A stretch of 64,000 nucleotides of DNA from Sipunculus nudus (lineage: Eukaryota; Annelida; Sipuncula; Golfingiida; Sipunculidae), in assembly GCA_026874595.1 (NCBI GenBank), contig CM049316.1:57669676-57733675 (forward strand). Direction: 5' to 3'. The notes beneath the pieces were generated by a model. That model was given only the letters and a program-made list of their open reading frames with translations, ran no database searches and was not told the origin of the DNA. Of the stretch, positions 12,467-24,047 are shown piece by piece. The first letter of the stretch is position 1; the number at the start of each line of letters is the position of its first letter. The position numbers and the translations under genes were made by a program.

Positions 12467-12540
12467 ATGGGTATTTATTTTTTATATCGCCGGGACAAAA
12501 GTGTTTCTCGCCAGGAAAAGACCGCCACAACTGGTTGTTT
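11523..12540. other. non-coding; hAT-like end, degenerate MITE piece, (TA)n
   Basis: CTGGATCCGCCCCTGA near 11760 is a dispersed terminal motif seen elsewhere in the window. 12125-12185 shares TATTGCA..GTGCATCC..ATTGAAAACA with the inverted repeat at 18058-18230. (TA)n occupies about 12424-12463. Confidence 0.5.
12424..12463. repeat. (TA)n microsatellite
   Basis: Uninterrupted TA dinucleotide run of about 20 units. Confidence 0.95.
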
Positions 12541-12688
12541 TAACACAAGACCTAATTGCTCGGGTCGTCAACAACCCGCTTGTGTGTTGCTATGTTATTT
12601 AAATTATTTAAGCTTCATTAACATAAGAACTAACACCTGACAGTGTGCAGAGTGGCGGAAACCTCGGACCAGAAGTCCGTTTAGCCGT

Positions 12689-12754
12689 CACTCTGCCATA
12701 GGACTTGGTCAACACCACTCGTGTCACTTTACATTAGTCTTTTCTTCATCAGGT
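12689..12754 (+). repeat. 66-bp leader repeat, copy 1
   Basis: Matches 12998-13063 with about four differences, offset 309 bp. It ends in CATCAG/GTGAG, which also reads as a strong splice donor. Confidence 0.85.
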
Positions 12755-12997
12755 GAGAAATTGTTTCTTACAGTTGCCTTGTTATTATCAGTCATTTATT
12801 TCCTTTTCTAACTCGCAAAGTCATATTTTAGTGTTTCGTAAAACGTCTTCATAATGCCTTCATCCAGTTACTCGCAAAGTCATATTTTAGTACATAATGC
12901 GTTCAGTTTTTTGTTAAGTAGTACATAATGCCTTCATTGGAAGTTTTAAGGTTTAAGCTGTTTTCTGTGTATCGCTTATATGTATATATGTAAAAGA

Positions 12998-13063
12998 CAC
13001 TCTGCGATAGGACTTGGTCGACACCACTCGTGTCACATTACATTAGTCTTTTCTTCATCAGGT
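12998..13063 (+). repeat. 66-bp leader repeat, copy 2
   Basis: Second copy of the leader repeat. It ends in CATCAG/GTAATT, again a donor-like sequence. Confidence 0.85.
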
Positions 13064-13174
13064 AATTAAATGATGTATCGCCACATGTCCTTGGTTGTTC
13101 GTTTCTGGGAGGACGGAGCGATGAAATCCCGCAGAAACGGTCTTAGCTCCGCACCGGGGCTGGACCGCTACAAA

Positions 13175-13199
13175 TGGTAGCAGAGCGTGGTTCGCGCCA
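13175..13199 (+). other. candidate retroelement primer-binding site
   Basis: TGGTAGCAGAGCGTGG followed by TTCGCGCC resembles the complement of a tRNA 3' end (terminal CCA plus acceptor and T arm). It sits just after GCTACAAA, a usual LTR/PBS junction form. The tRNA species was not identified. Confidence 0.45.
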
Positions 13200-14167
13200 T
13201 CTACCGTCTCCAAACGACCTAGAGTCTTCGGTATACTTGGTTTATCCAAGTATACTTATTCCGTGAAGTGGAGGGTACCGCCACAAGCAGCTACGATATC
13301 GCTGTCTTTTCACGTTTCTTTGGAGCTCCAGTGAATGGACACATGTCCTTTTGTTTCGTGCATAATTTGCATGGTTTGTTGGTCAAAGCATGGATTAACT
13401 CCGCTGCATGGACTTTTGCTTCAACACAGCGCTGTATGTATGTGTTTAAGTTCAAATCAGTGCCTTGGACTTGCGTCGAATAAAGTGAGTTTTGTGATTT
13501 TGGTGCGCATAGTTACGAGAGACACTTTTATGGCGCCATAGGAGCACTCACTCAATTCAACAGGATCGTGACGTCGCATCTTTGCTGGATTTTGTCGACA
13601 GGTGGCACTCACGTCATGACACTTCCGACAGGTATCACTTTTGTTTACATTTATTCCCCGCTATAGACCTAGGTCTTTATGAACCTGTTCCTGCATTTGA
13701 TATGAACTATTATGCATGAACTTTGCGCATGCGCTATGAACTTTGCTTGCATCAAATTGATTTGCTTGTTCTTGTACATGTAATGTATTGCTTTTTGTAA
13801 CTTTGTAATATTCCCCTGTATAACTGTGATACATGTCACATTGTACTTTGTGCATGAACAGGGTGAAAACAGCATGTATATATGGGTATAGCTTACGTTT
13901 TTAAAAGGGAGATTGATATTTTCTCTTCTCTCTTTCGTCATATAGGTCATTACTATGAAATTTTCTGCTTTTAGTGGGTTTTAAGGATTTATAATTTTTG
14001 CCTTTCATTAGTCTTTTTCCGTTGCCTTGCTGTTAGTACTTTGCATTGTCTTGTGCTCAGATCATTTCTGGCTTTAGTAAGACGGACTAGACAAAGATAG
14101 TTGACAATACTAACGTAAGCATTAACTAGCAATATAGCTTAAGAATAAGAAACATTTTTCCTCAACA

Positions 14168-14413
14168 ATGGCAGATATCGCGTGTGTTGTCTATGTTCAA
14201 GGTGTCCCAGTTGATGCTACACATGAACATGTGATGCATCATTTCTCGTCCGTGGGCGAAGTGAAACAGCTCTTACTTGTAAGAGAGGCTCACTCCGGCC
14301 ATAGCACTGGTAGGGGATATGTTGAATTTACAAAAGCGAGTTGTGCCACCATAGCTGTTGAGAAATTGACATATAGCCATATAGCAGGTGACAGTGGATG
14401 TAAACTTCAGTAG
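14168..14413 (+). pseudogene. RRM domain at the N-terminus of a retrotransposon Gag
   Basis: An 81-codon frame starts at an ATG right after an A-rich leader. It has both RRM signatures: RNP2-like VYVQGV at residues ~8-13 and RNP1-like GRGYVEF at ~49-55, spaced as in a one-RRM fold (beta-alpha-beta-beta-alpha-beta), with HVMHHFSSVGEV as helix one and loop. It would bind RNA. The frame stops at TAG (14411-14413), and the gag frame starts in another phase a few bases later, so a single indel seems to separate RRM from capsid. PNMA-family proteins have an RRM-like N-domain lacking canonical RNP motifs; here they look canonical. Whether this was always one protein or a separate ORF is inference. 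Confidence 0.7.
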
Positions 14414-15159
14414 AATTAGCGGAATCGGCTGATGTGCCTGAAATTAACCAGCTTTCTGCTTTGGCTAACATAGAAAATCTCCAAAAATCGTCCACTTCCG
14501 TTCATACGGAAGATAATCAGCTGATTCAACAGTTAGTCAACAAACTGTCCTTTTTATCTGATGATCAGGTGAATCACATGATAAAAGAGTTCAAGCACAA
14601 AAGAGATGCTATTAGGGTTCCTAGAGAAACTACCAGTTACGCCATAGTAACACCAAGGTTACCTACTTTCTCAGGGGGCCCTGATAAAAGGGGAAATTAT
14701 GAACAATGTCGTTCTTGCCTCAGGACTTTGATCAACGGGCATACATCCCCAGATTACCAAATAATGGCCGCAATCCGTCAGTCCGTCAGGGGAACAGCAG
14801 GGAGTGTTTTGTTGTCTATGCCTGAATATTCCAACCCTTCTGATGTCCTAGAGAAATTTGATCGCTATTTTGGCAATGTTTTACCTTTAGACTTACTGAA
14901 ACAACAGTTTCATGCTAGTCGTCATGAAAGCAAAGAGGACACAGTTTCCTGGAGTTGCAGACTCCATAACATGCTGGATCTTATTAACAAGAAACAACCT
15001 ATGTCCAGGTTAGAATATAACCAACAGTTAAGATCCAAATTTTGGAATGGTCTGTGTTCAAAAGAAATCCAAGCGGGCACTAGGCATCGCTATGATTTTG
15101 ATGAGGATTTTGACGAGCTGTTTGCAGCTTGCCGTACATTAGAATTGCAGATGCAGTAA
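14404..15159 (+). pseudogene. Ty3/PNMA-like Gag (capsid region)
   Basis: About 250 codons are open from just after a TAA at 14401 to TAA at 15157. The capsid core is recognisable by RLPTFSGGPDKRGNYEQCR, IRQSVRGTAGSVLLSM, VLEKFDRYFGNV, SWSCRLHNMLDL and LRSKFWNGL. These match the pattern of metazoan Ty3-type Gag and its domesticated relatives (PNMA, ZCCHC12/18-like). It forms the retrotransposon particle. No Met is needed if it was fused to the RRM. A terminal stop separates it from an in-frame zinc-knuckle segment, so the copy is interrupted at both ends. Confidence 0.85.
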
Positions 15160-15468
15160 CCACAAAAAGGGGTAGCATCATCGATGCAGTTATACGGTGC
15201 GTCCGAACAATCTGAGCGTCCCATTTTGGAGAAACTTGTACAGAGACTGGATGCTCTCGATACAAGGCTATCAAAAATGGAACAGTCCCATTCTTCTACA
15301 CAGACAGGGGCTGCTCGTCTGGTCAAATCAAATGTGACACAAACAAACGCCTCTTTAGTGACAGATCACACAGATCAGGTATACTGTACACGCTGTAAGA
15401 GGTCAACCCATAAAATAGATACATGTCATGCAAAGAGCGACAAATATGGCAATTGGCTAAAAAACTGA
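15160..15468 (+). pseudogene. Gag C-terminal coiled segment and CCHC zinc knuckle
   Basis: This is in the same frame as the capsid region after its TAA. A helical ILEKLVQRLDALDTRLSKM stretch, likely a short coiled coil, is followed by CTRCKRSTHKIDTC, a C-x2-C-x4-H-x4-C nucleic-acid-binding knuckle. It ends at TGA (15466-15468). The protease segment continues in another frame. The in-frame stop upstream suggests a nonsense mutation or a readthrough site; given the other breaks I favour decay. Confidence 0.75.
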
Positions 15469-15838
15469 AAGCACCCTGTGTTCGTGCGGGGGAGAACACA
15501 GGTTCATATTCTAACCCCCCACCAACAACACCTGTTTCGGTACCAGTTGTAGGCAATACAGACATTGTAGACTTAATTGCTGATAAAGTGCCTTGTAAAG
15601 CCTTACTTGATACTGGATCACAAGTGTGTACCGTAGCAGAATGTTTTTTTACAAAGAACATCACTCATTAGATGATTTAACTACTGTAGAACAACTGATT
15701 GATTTACGTAAAGTTTCAGGAGAACAAGTCGAATATATTGGCATTGGACCTGTCGACCTCGTATTTTCTGAAATTTTACCTGACCAAATATTTTCTGTCC
15801 CGGTACTCGTCAGTTTAATCATGAAGTTCCCTTTTTAA
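15423..15838 (+). pseudogene. Ty3-type aspartic protease, frameshifted
   Basis: One frame (15423-15671) has the active-site motif ALLDTGSQVCTV. The rest of the protease (DDLTTVEQL, GIGPVDLVF, FSVPVLV) continues in a second frame (15626-15838). At least one frameshift splits the fold. The DTGS triad and the family pattern (LLDTGS, then a G.V.L flap region) support a retropepsin. The enzyme would mature Gag-Pol. Confidence 0.8.
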
Positions 15839-16046
15839 TTAGCACAAATGTTCTAAATTTATGCAGACAGACCCTACAACAACAGGTCGGAACTAACTTC
15901 ATACAGAAAAAAACACATTTCTCCACCATGGAAAATCGCTTTCCAGTGTCTCCATACCAAGGAAAGGAAAGCCTTTGGTAACATAAATTGTTTATTCAAC
16001 CAAATCAGTTAATGTTCCGCCGCACAGTACAATCACGGTCAATGGG
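15839..16046 (+). pseudogene. degenerate linker between protease and RT
   Basis: Short readable pieces occur with stops. No separate domain is recognisable. It belongs to the retrotransposon by position. Confidence 0.5.
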
Positions 16047-17390
16047 ATGTGTAGAGCGTCTACTCCAGGAAAAATTCTGGTTGTAACAGACCCTAATATG
16101 TTGCACTCATTGCCTGCTGGATTAGTATTACATTCATCACTACATGAGATTGATTTTTCCAGAGGTACTAAACATCGTATCCCAGTAACAATACAAAACT
16201 TGTCTGGTCATAATGTGTGTATTCCTAATAAATCTGTACTATGCAGTTTACAGGAAGCCTCCATTGCAGCACCAATCACAACACTGCCACCTAGCCAGAC
16301 AGATTCCATACTTGATCTGGTTAGAGTTGGACAAAACTTAACCGAATCAGAGACTAGACAATGAAATCAACTATTAGAGAAGTCGAAACACGTTTTCTCC
16401 AAAAATGACACCGATATAGGACGCACTGACATAGTTAGGCATAATATCGTTTTAACCAATTCAGAACCTTTTCGGGAACGGTATCGCGGGATACCACCTC
16501 AACTCTATCAAGAGGTGAAAGAGCATTTACGGGATATGTTGGATGCAAAGGTCATCAAAGAAAGCAAGTCTCCATTTTCATCGCCTGTCGTCTTAATTCG
16601 TAAGGGTGACGGTTCACTTAGATTCTGTGTAGATTATAGAACTCTTAACAGTAGGACCATCAGAGATGCACATGCTCTCCCTAGAATTGATGACACCCTT
16701 GATTCTTTAATTAGTGCCAAGTACTTTACTTCACTTGATTTAAAATCTGGGTATTGGCAGGTGGAAGTGGCCGATCAGGATAAAAATAAAACGGCTTTTA
16801 CTGTTGGCCCTTTAGGCTTTTACGAATGGGAAACCATGCCATTCGGTTTAGTAAATGCCCCAGCCACGTTCTTAATGCAAAAGGTCATGGGCGACTTGCA
16901 TCTTAAAGAATGTCTACTCTATCTCGATGATGTCATAGTATTCTCAAAGACCTTTCCAGAACACCTTGAAAGACTCGATTCTGTTTTCAAACGCCTTGCC
17001 AACGCCGGCCTAAAGTTAAAACCTTCTAAGTGCTGTTTCCTTCAAGATAACATAAAGTATCTAGGTCATATTGTGTCTAAAGACGGCGTAGCCACCGATC
17101 CCGATAAGATTGAAGCTCTGCGGCAATGGCCAACCCCAACTTGTGTACGAGACGTCCGTAGATTTCTGGGCTTCGCCGGCTTTTATCGCCGATTCGTCCC
17201 TGATTTTGCCAGAATAGCTCGGCCCCTGCACAATCTTCTAAAAGATCCTGAAAAGAAACCAAACAAACGAAAAGGTATCTCAGTAAAGAAAGAACCATTT
17301 GAGTGGAAAGAACAACACCAACAAGCGTTTAACCAACTGATTCAACTACTTTGTTCCAGTCAGGTACTTGCTTTTGCTGATTTTTCATAA
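16047..17390 (+). pseudogene. Ty3-type reverse transcriptase
   Basis: One frame covers the linker and full RT palm/thumb, broken by a TGA at about 16362. Seen in order: FCVDYRTLN, FTSLDLKSGYWQ, WETMPFGLVNAPATF, the catalytic LLYLDDVIVFS (YLDD), YLGHIVS and FLGFAGFYRRFVPDF. These are diagnostic for Ty3/Metaviridae RT. The frame stops at TAA (17388-17390) just as the tether to RNase H begins. Apart from the early stop, the RT core (16515-17390) is intact over 291 codons, so the copy is not very old. Confidence 0.9.
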
Positions 17391-17465
17391 CCATTCATAG
17401 TTCATAAGATGCTAGTTTTGGTGGCATAGCTATTAATACGGATTCGATCAGGTTTTCTTCTTGAA
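17391..17465 (+). pseudogene. RNase H start of the retrotransposon (truncated)
   Basis: After a small frame change the sequence reads DASFGGIAINTD, the beginning of the RNase H domain with its first catalytic Asp. Recognisable sequence then stops. No remaining RNase H, integrase, chromodomain or 3' LTR is found downstream, so the element is 3'-truncated here. Confidence 0.7.
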
Positions 17466-20400
17466 AGTTGTCGCTTAATTAACAAATTTGTTGAGTTGGG
17501 GTCGAAAAGATTATTAAAACCTCGTTCTGTCGACAGCGGACAAGTAACTAGGGTTATTTTAAACACCGAAACCTATTTATCCAGTACCGGAACCTATTTT
17601 TCCAGTGCTAAGCGTTTGGGAATGTCATCTGTGTGTCAGGTAGCGCCATCTTTTGACTATTTGTATAACCATTTACAGATTGTGTTCATTAAGTTTACGA
17701 TCAATTATTGGTCTGAATAAAAAGATAAGAAGACTTTGTATATAACATTAAGTATATGTTATTTTTTCCTTTCAAAAATAGCAGTAAAGTGGGAAAAAAT
17801 CTCTATGACTATGCCGTTAGTTTACGCTGACGTACTAAATTTTTTTTATTGTACTCTGCAGGACAATCAGAAATTGATCCAATTAGAAACTCAAGCAGCG
17901 GGTCCCCTTCTGTACTAAATATGAAAGAGTACCCTCCTCGGGCAGCGGTTATACCCTTCAGTCGTCCCAGACATCGTTTCCTGTAACCGCTGCTTTCTAT
18001 GGCAAAGTTCTGTGGGAAACCAGGGTGCGCTCATGGCAAAGAATTGTAATCAGACGACTGATATTGCAATGTGCATCCATCCAAAATTGAAAACAAGCGA
18101 CACTCGCTTTTATAGGTTTGATAACACCCAGACAAAAGCTCCCATTGTTCAGAATGGGTGTTATCAGACCAAAGAGAGCGGGTGTCGTATGTTTAAATTT
18201 TGGGCTAGATGTACAATGCATTATCATTAAGTCGTGACCGGCCAACCTAAAACTGAGACCAAAGGATTCGAGACATTAAGACCATATATGTTTATCGATC
18301 TACTTATTTATACCGGAGTCATGATTCTTAGAAAATATAAAGTGAACCGTGAGGGCAAATCGACCATTGTATTGTATATGGTGGAATACTGTATTATATA
18401 AACCATACATTATATGAATCATATTTATGTAACCTAAACGTCTGTTGGATCTCGAAGTCAGAATCAGCATCAAAGTTTATACGATTTCCTCCGAGACCAA
18501 ATCCGAGAGCAGAACCTCCTTCCCTGAGACCTTCAACAAATTGGTTTCGAGACATGTCTAGAGATATATATCGATCACTAGTACGCATGTTCATGGAAAT
18601 GTTTGATTGTACTAGGATTATTTAGCATGTGTTACATACATTTGCGAATACAGAGTCTGCCTCTATTAACACGACCCTGTACATTGATGAACTAATACAT
18701 TTACATTAATGTTACAATCAGTGGTTAAAGTGTGGCACTACACTCAGACAATGCGGTTAGAAATTTAACACAGTATCAGAAGTGACGACGCGCTTTAACA
18801 AACAACGCACCTAGCGGTCCGAACTCGCCGTGCTTAACTGGAAAAGGTATGAAACAATCTGGGCTACTTTTCATGAAGCATATTTTTTTTAACATTATCG
18901 ATAGGAAAATGTTATATTAAATAAAAATAACATCATACAATAGTGTGCAATGAGTCTGCTATCCAACATTAATTTGGGTCTTTGGGTGTTTAAGAAAACG
19001 TTATTCCGTTCTAAACTTTGCCGATGCATGTCACCAAATTCTATCCGCAGATAGATTATCGTCTTGACGCTATCATCTGAGTACTTTCATGTCACTTCCC
19101 ACGTCCTAATTGAACCCTGACACGTTCACCTTTATTTCTCCAAGTTTCGTCATAATGACATAAACGGAAAATGGCACACTGTACGTACACAGTAAAACCC
19201 GGATGTCACAGGTCAGACGTACAAATTACAGCTTTACCGCTAGTACTTGTAAAACTGGGATCTTCATTCATCCCCCCCCCTATTGATTCAAAATAAATTC
19301 TTAAAGCCCTTTATTCCTGAGCCGTAATATTGCTTTGTTTAACAATAAGGCTGGGATAACGAACTGCAGCGCCATGTAACTTAATTTTCTTGTTCCAGAG
19401 AACTTTTCAAACTTTAAGTTGGCCGAACGTCAGCATTGTTTGATTCCACTGATATCTCCTTTCTTGCGTTTTCGTTACACCAAGGATTACAACTTTTTAC
19501 ATTTGCGCTAGGCCTAGGAATAAAATTATCTTATTACTCGTGACTTTTAATCAGGTTTAAGGGACAGTCGTTAATGTCATTAACATCCGGAGTAATCAAG
19601 TAAGCGAAAACGCAGACACAGCAATAAACTGTAGCAGTATAGTTTTCAACATGAGGTATAAACATCATTTGTGCAGCTAGACAATGTTTACTCTGATTGT
19701 ATTCCAGATCTTGCTTGATCCTTGATCAAAGGATAACGACTGTCCTGAAATCGAATTATCACCAGTGTGAGTGCTATTTAAAAGTCATATAACTGAAGTG
19801 TTTGTTGATTGGTAAAGTTAGAAGACTGTCATGACCTGAAACATCCTGCATGATGGAAGGGACATACTGTCAGTCACAGAACCAACTGTAGTCTCTTCCA
19901 CGATGGGGTACCAATTAAATGTGGAAATATTGTCATAAACTGGCAGATTAATTCCAAATGGATTACTGCAATGAAGGAATGAAACATATTCAATTCAATT
20001 AATATCATACCTTGTACATTTTTTTTTAAGTAATGTAATAAAATCAGTATCCGAGTAAACAGTTAAACATCTAAATCCCATTCATGAAGGTCAAGATCTG
20101 TGGTCACATGCTCAAACAACTACACTTGAAAGCTCCTTATTGGCTGTTTAGTGTCATAAATATTTCCAAAAAAATGTAATTGTCAAAGTGAGGCTACAAA
20201 TCCATGAGAGACGCCGTGTAATGGGCCACATGATTCAGAAGAACAAGATGATTGCAAAATATAAATGTTGGTGTTGCTGTGAAGCTTTACATCTCATATT
20301 AGGCCTTAAGACCCTCTTCAGCTTTAGGGTCAAATTGTGTGAAATATTCAAGTTCAAGAGAATAATCGCCAAATTTTAATGGACGCCTACTGTTGGAAAA

Positions 20401-20487
20401 GATTTCACCACGTCGGAAAAAAAGTATAGATTCTACCTTTATAATTACTTGATATCCGATTAAAAGTGGATTATTCTTGAGATACAG
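17466..20487. other. non-coding; inverted-repeat MITE and no gene seen
   Basis: No convincing exon is seen. It contains the inverted repeat at 18058-18230, a C9 tract at about 19273, and otherwise unassigned sequence. The 3' UTR of SLC10 gene A must extend into the right end (minus strand), but I see no clear poly(A) signal nearby. Confidence 0.5.
18058..18230. mobile_element. foldback/MITE-like inverted repeat
   Basis: The left arm contains GTGCATCCATCCAAAATTGA..GACACTCGC..TTTGATAACACCCA. The right arm read on the minus strand contains GTACATCTAGCCCAAAATTT..GACACCCGC..TCTGATAACACCCA. The arms are about 70 bp around a ~20-bp loop. A related single arm lies at 12125-12185. Confidence 0.65.
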
Positions 20488-21098
20488 CTACCGATCTTCT
20501 GACGTTTTAATGTCTCTGAGAACTTCTGTTTCGTGTGCCTTGAGTTTCCTGTCTCTACATCTCTTGTAAATACGTCTACCTTCACGAAACAAAAACCAAA
20601 AGCCAGGATAAGCCGCTCCTAAAAACATGTAACAGATCGGAACTACCGACGCTATGTCCACTTCTGGCGCCGGGAGGGAGATTCGGAGCATAAACATGGA
20701 GAGCGACATATTTTGAAATCCAGTTTCAAGTGCTATAGTAACGATCCTCGCGCGGTCCTGGCGGAATAAAAACGCCACGAGACCACCGATCATGTAACCA
20801 AGAAGGGGTACAAGCATGCAGGCGACGGCGGTACGCCATGTGGTCCTAATCATGGCGTACCAAAACATCCACAAGGCCAGTCCCATGAACGAAATGCCGG
20901 TGCAAAGAAAAATAGGTTTAATGTATTTAGTTATTCTGGCTGCCACGTCTTCCTTAAAGTGTGCTAGGATTACCCCGCCGACTACAGGAACCACCGCAAT
21001 AGTTAAAGACATAAATACATTTTGGACAGGAATACTGACGCGGCCTCCCCCGACGCCGAGCAAACTGCCTAGCAACCACAGCCAAAATGGCGTCATTC
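20488..21098 (-). CDS. SLC10 gene A exon 3 (C-terminal half, Na+ site)
   Basis: The exon opens with GA completing a split Gly codon, then MTPFWLW. It holds the remaining membrane segments, the ETGFQN sodium-site motif and a charged cytoplasmic tail (RRIYKRCRDRK...). It stops at TAG. Confidence 0.93.
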
Positions 21099-24003
21099 CT
21101 GAAAATAAAAAAAAAGCATTGTTTCATTGATGAACAAAAGATTTGGGATCCTCAAATAATGCAGCTTTCCTTAAATGAATTTCAGACACTTGCAATGTTT
21201 AAATTAATATCACGTAGGGGTATTGCATTATGATAAAAATACACTGTTGCCACAAACCATAGTACCCGATTGCTTACACCGCTTTAAATATCCTAACACG
21301 ATTTTAAAACATTACCAAAAGAAAACATTATTCATGAAAATTTTTCGATCATCGAAAATATAAGTTCCGAGTTTATGTTATATAGGACTTGCATTCATTT
21401 AATAAATAATCATTTAACTCCAAAGTCCAAAAAATATATGGCAATATACGATATATAAATTGTGAAATACCCAGGGCAGCAAGTGTGCTGAAGAAGGTCA
21501 TTGTGATACTCAGTTCAAGGTCAGCGTCCAACAAAATGGCGAATATGTTACTTCCGCCTCCGCCGGGGCTGCTGCCGACTGTGAGGAGACCAATTGCTGG
21601 TAAAGGGCCCATCTGTAGTAACTTGCCAACACCAAAGCTTAACTGCAACAAAAACTTATAATTATAGTGTTTTAAATGCAGGAACTGTACTCAGTCTTTA
21701 AATCAGGGTAACGTCCCGGCATGCACAGGGGCTCTGTTTTTTTTACTGTACCCTTTTAACAGAAAATACGTGATTGTAGAATTTATCTAAATATTAGGCT
21801 AGTTTGAAGAAAAATAATTGATTTTGGAAGGTAAAGGAGGCCTGCCGTTAGCTATATGTGTACATGTTATTAAAAATACCGTATTTCCTTGAATACACGC
21901 CCGGGCGTTTATTTTTTTCAAACCCTACTTTGACCCGGCGTCTAAACAAGGCCGGCTTCTATTTAAGGCCGGCGTTTATTACAAAATACATTATCAGGCT
22001 CATCAGACAAACTAAAAAGTAGAACAAGCCGAAGAAAAAAAACCCCGCCGGTCACTACTAAGGGACACAATTGAAAACATCGCCGGTACACGGATTATGT
22101 TTACGAAATTTCCTTAGATGCCATAGGGATATGGGACACGCGCAATCTCCACAATCACGCACCATAATAAGAATAAACAGGAAGTCACAGCGGGAGCTTG
22201 CAGTTTTTGACAAGAATCGGCCCGCGTGGGCCTCTCGAAACCAGTTACCCAGGTGTTTCATGTGACTGTTCCATTTATTTTATGCCGCGTGTTGTTGGCA
22301 ACATTGTTTCCCTCTGAACACCGGTAGCTCTTCCGTGAACTATTCTCCGCGTACAACTGGTAACACTGGTTCCACCGAAATACGGGGGGTTGGTACTTAT
22401 AACGGCACAGTGTAATTCATTTTCATGACACTTTCCTCCGTCAAATATTCAACTGATTCTGCTCGACACAGCGTATTCGAGCGCTTCTGACCTGGTTTAT
22501 ACTGAACACGGGTAGCTCTTGCATTAACTGTGCACCGTGGACAACTGGTAATATTGGTTCCATCGAAAAAAACGGGGCTGGTATTTATAGCGGCACTGCC
22601 GAATTCGTTTTCATGGCACTTTCCGACTTTTTAACTGATTCAGCTTGACACAGCGTATTGAAGGGTTTCCGACCTGGTATATACTGGTATGTGACATTTA
22701 CTGTCGGAAATATTTCTGAAAATATTGTTGTGGACAAGAGTAAATACTATTTTTTACTTTACAGTTTATCAATAAGCGCAGTTCTGGTAACAGTGGGGAC
22801 GCACTAAAAGCGCTTCAAAAATGAAAGCAAGGAGCGTAATTTGGCTTGACAAATTGTACCGCTTGACACCACCATTTGTTGTATTCATGCTACACAAGAA
22901 ATATGTGCAAAACGTGTTTGAACAGTTCTGTTCAAACATCCGAGAGGTATACTTTCACCGTACCAAGTTGTACCGTTTGTATCAGGCGGTATTATTTTTA
23001 TCTAGCTTGACAGCAGTAATAGTGTAAGCTTCTCATTGCTGACGTGTTTGTGTAGCGTTTATTAGGATCGGTGATCGACTTTAATCATAAAGGACGAATC
23101 GGGAACATTCGGCGTCCCTCATGGAAACAGGCATTCATGTAAGATAAAAGAATGATTTACAGAAGAATTAAACATATTATCAATACAACACAAACCGAAA
23201 TTCATACAACAATCTATGGTCAATTTGACCGGTAAATGCACCAATTATAATGAAGGGATAAGACATCTGGCGGCAAACATGGAAAATACTCTTAAACCAG
23301 GCCTGTGAACAAAACCGGCGTCTATTAAAGGCCGGCGTTTATTTTTCTGAGACCCTGTTTTACCCCGGCGACTAAACAAGGCAGGCGACTATTTAAGGCC
23401 CGGCTTCTGATCAAGGAAATACGGTAAACGGAAATATCTTCGAGGAGTTGTATTGCAACAGAATAACAGCTTGATTCTCCTAACACAACCAGCTATGTTT
23501 AATTGTTACCAGATGACAGTAGATTCTTGAATATATTTATGTTGTGATGAGAAAAAAAAAATCCTGTGTTGTTATTTTATTTGTCATGCAGAAGCTATAA
23601 AAATTTCACTACTTTAATATCAGGGGCTGTGTTAAGTGTTTGGGTAAGTATTACTTATTCTAGTAGGCATATTAAGCAGTGATTTTGTTATTTAGACTTG
23701 AGGGGCCTGTTGCAATAACATTTTACTGGACTTAAGCCCAGTTGGGGGCCTAAATACCATGATTAAAATTGTGACGTCATAATGGTTACCATGGTGACAC
23801 ACAGATGCCCCTGGGCTTAAGTCACCTACATGACTTAAGTCACCTTATTGCAACACACCCGAGGTGCCTAAGTGAAAAGGAATTAGCACGCTATAATTTT
23901 CTCTCAATCAGATGATCAACTTGTGAAGATTTGCTTTACATTGAATACCGTGAAATGAAAATTAGAGAGAGATTTACGGGAGTTCGGACGACAGGTGAAG
24001 TCT

Positions 24004-24047
<44 letters not shown>

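Larger units (their letters stand above)
12541..14167 (+). mobile_element. 5' LTR/leader region of the Ty3-type retrotransposon
   Basis: This lies directly before the gag reading frames. Two 66-bp near-identical blocks (12689-12754 and 12998-13063) each end in TTCTTCATCAGGT, and a shorter ACTCGCAAAGTCATATTTTA block is also doubled at about 12812 and 12869. At 13175-13199 TGGTAGCAGAGCGTGG looks like a tRNA primer-binding site placed where the LTR should end. I could not fix the LTR borders because no 3' LTR copy remains. Confidence 0.5.

Noticed and set aside
17391-18000. 3' LTR of the retrotransposon
   Set aside because: No sequence matching the 12.5-13.2 kb leader was found downstream of the RT.
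18394-18594. 66-codon minus-strand frame with a Gly-rich patch
   Set aside because: Short, no homology recognised, no neighbouring exon.
24001-24045. CRISPR-like or satellite array
   Set aside because: Simple dinucleotide repeat in animal DNA; no CRISPR architecture anywhere in the window.
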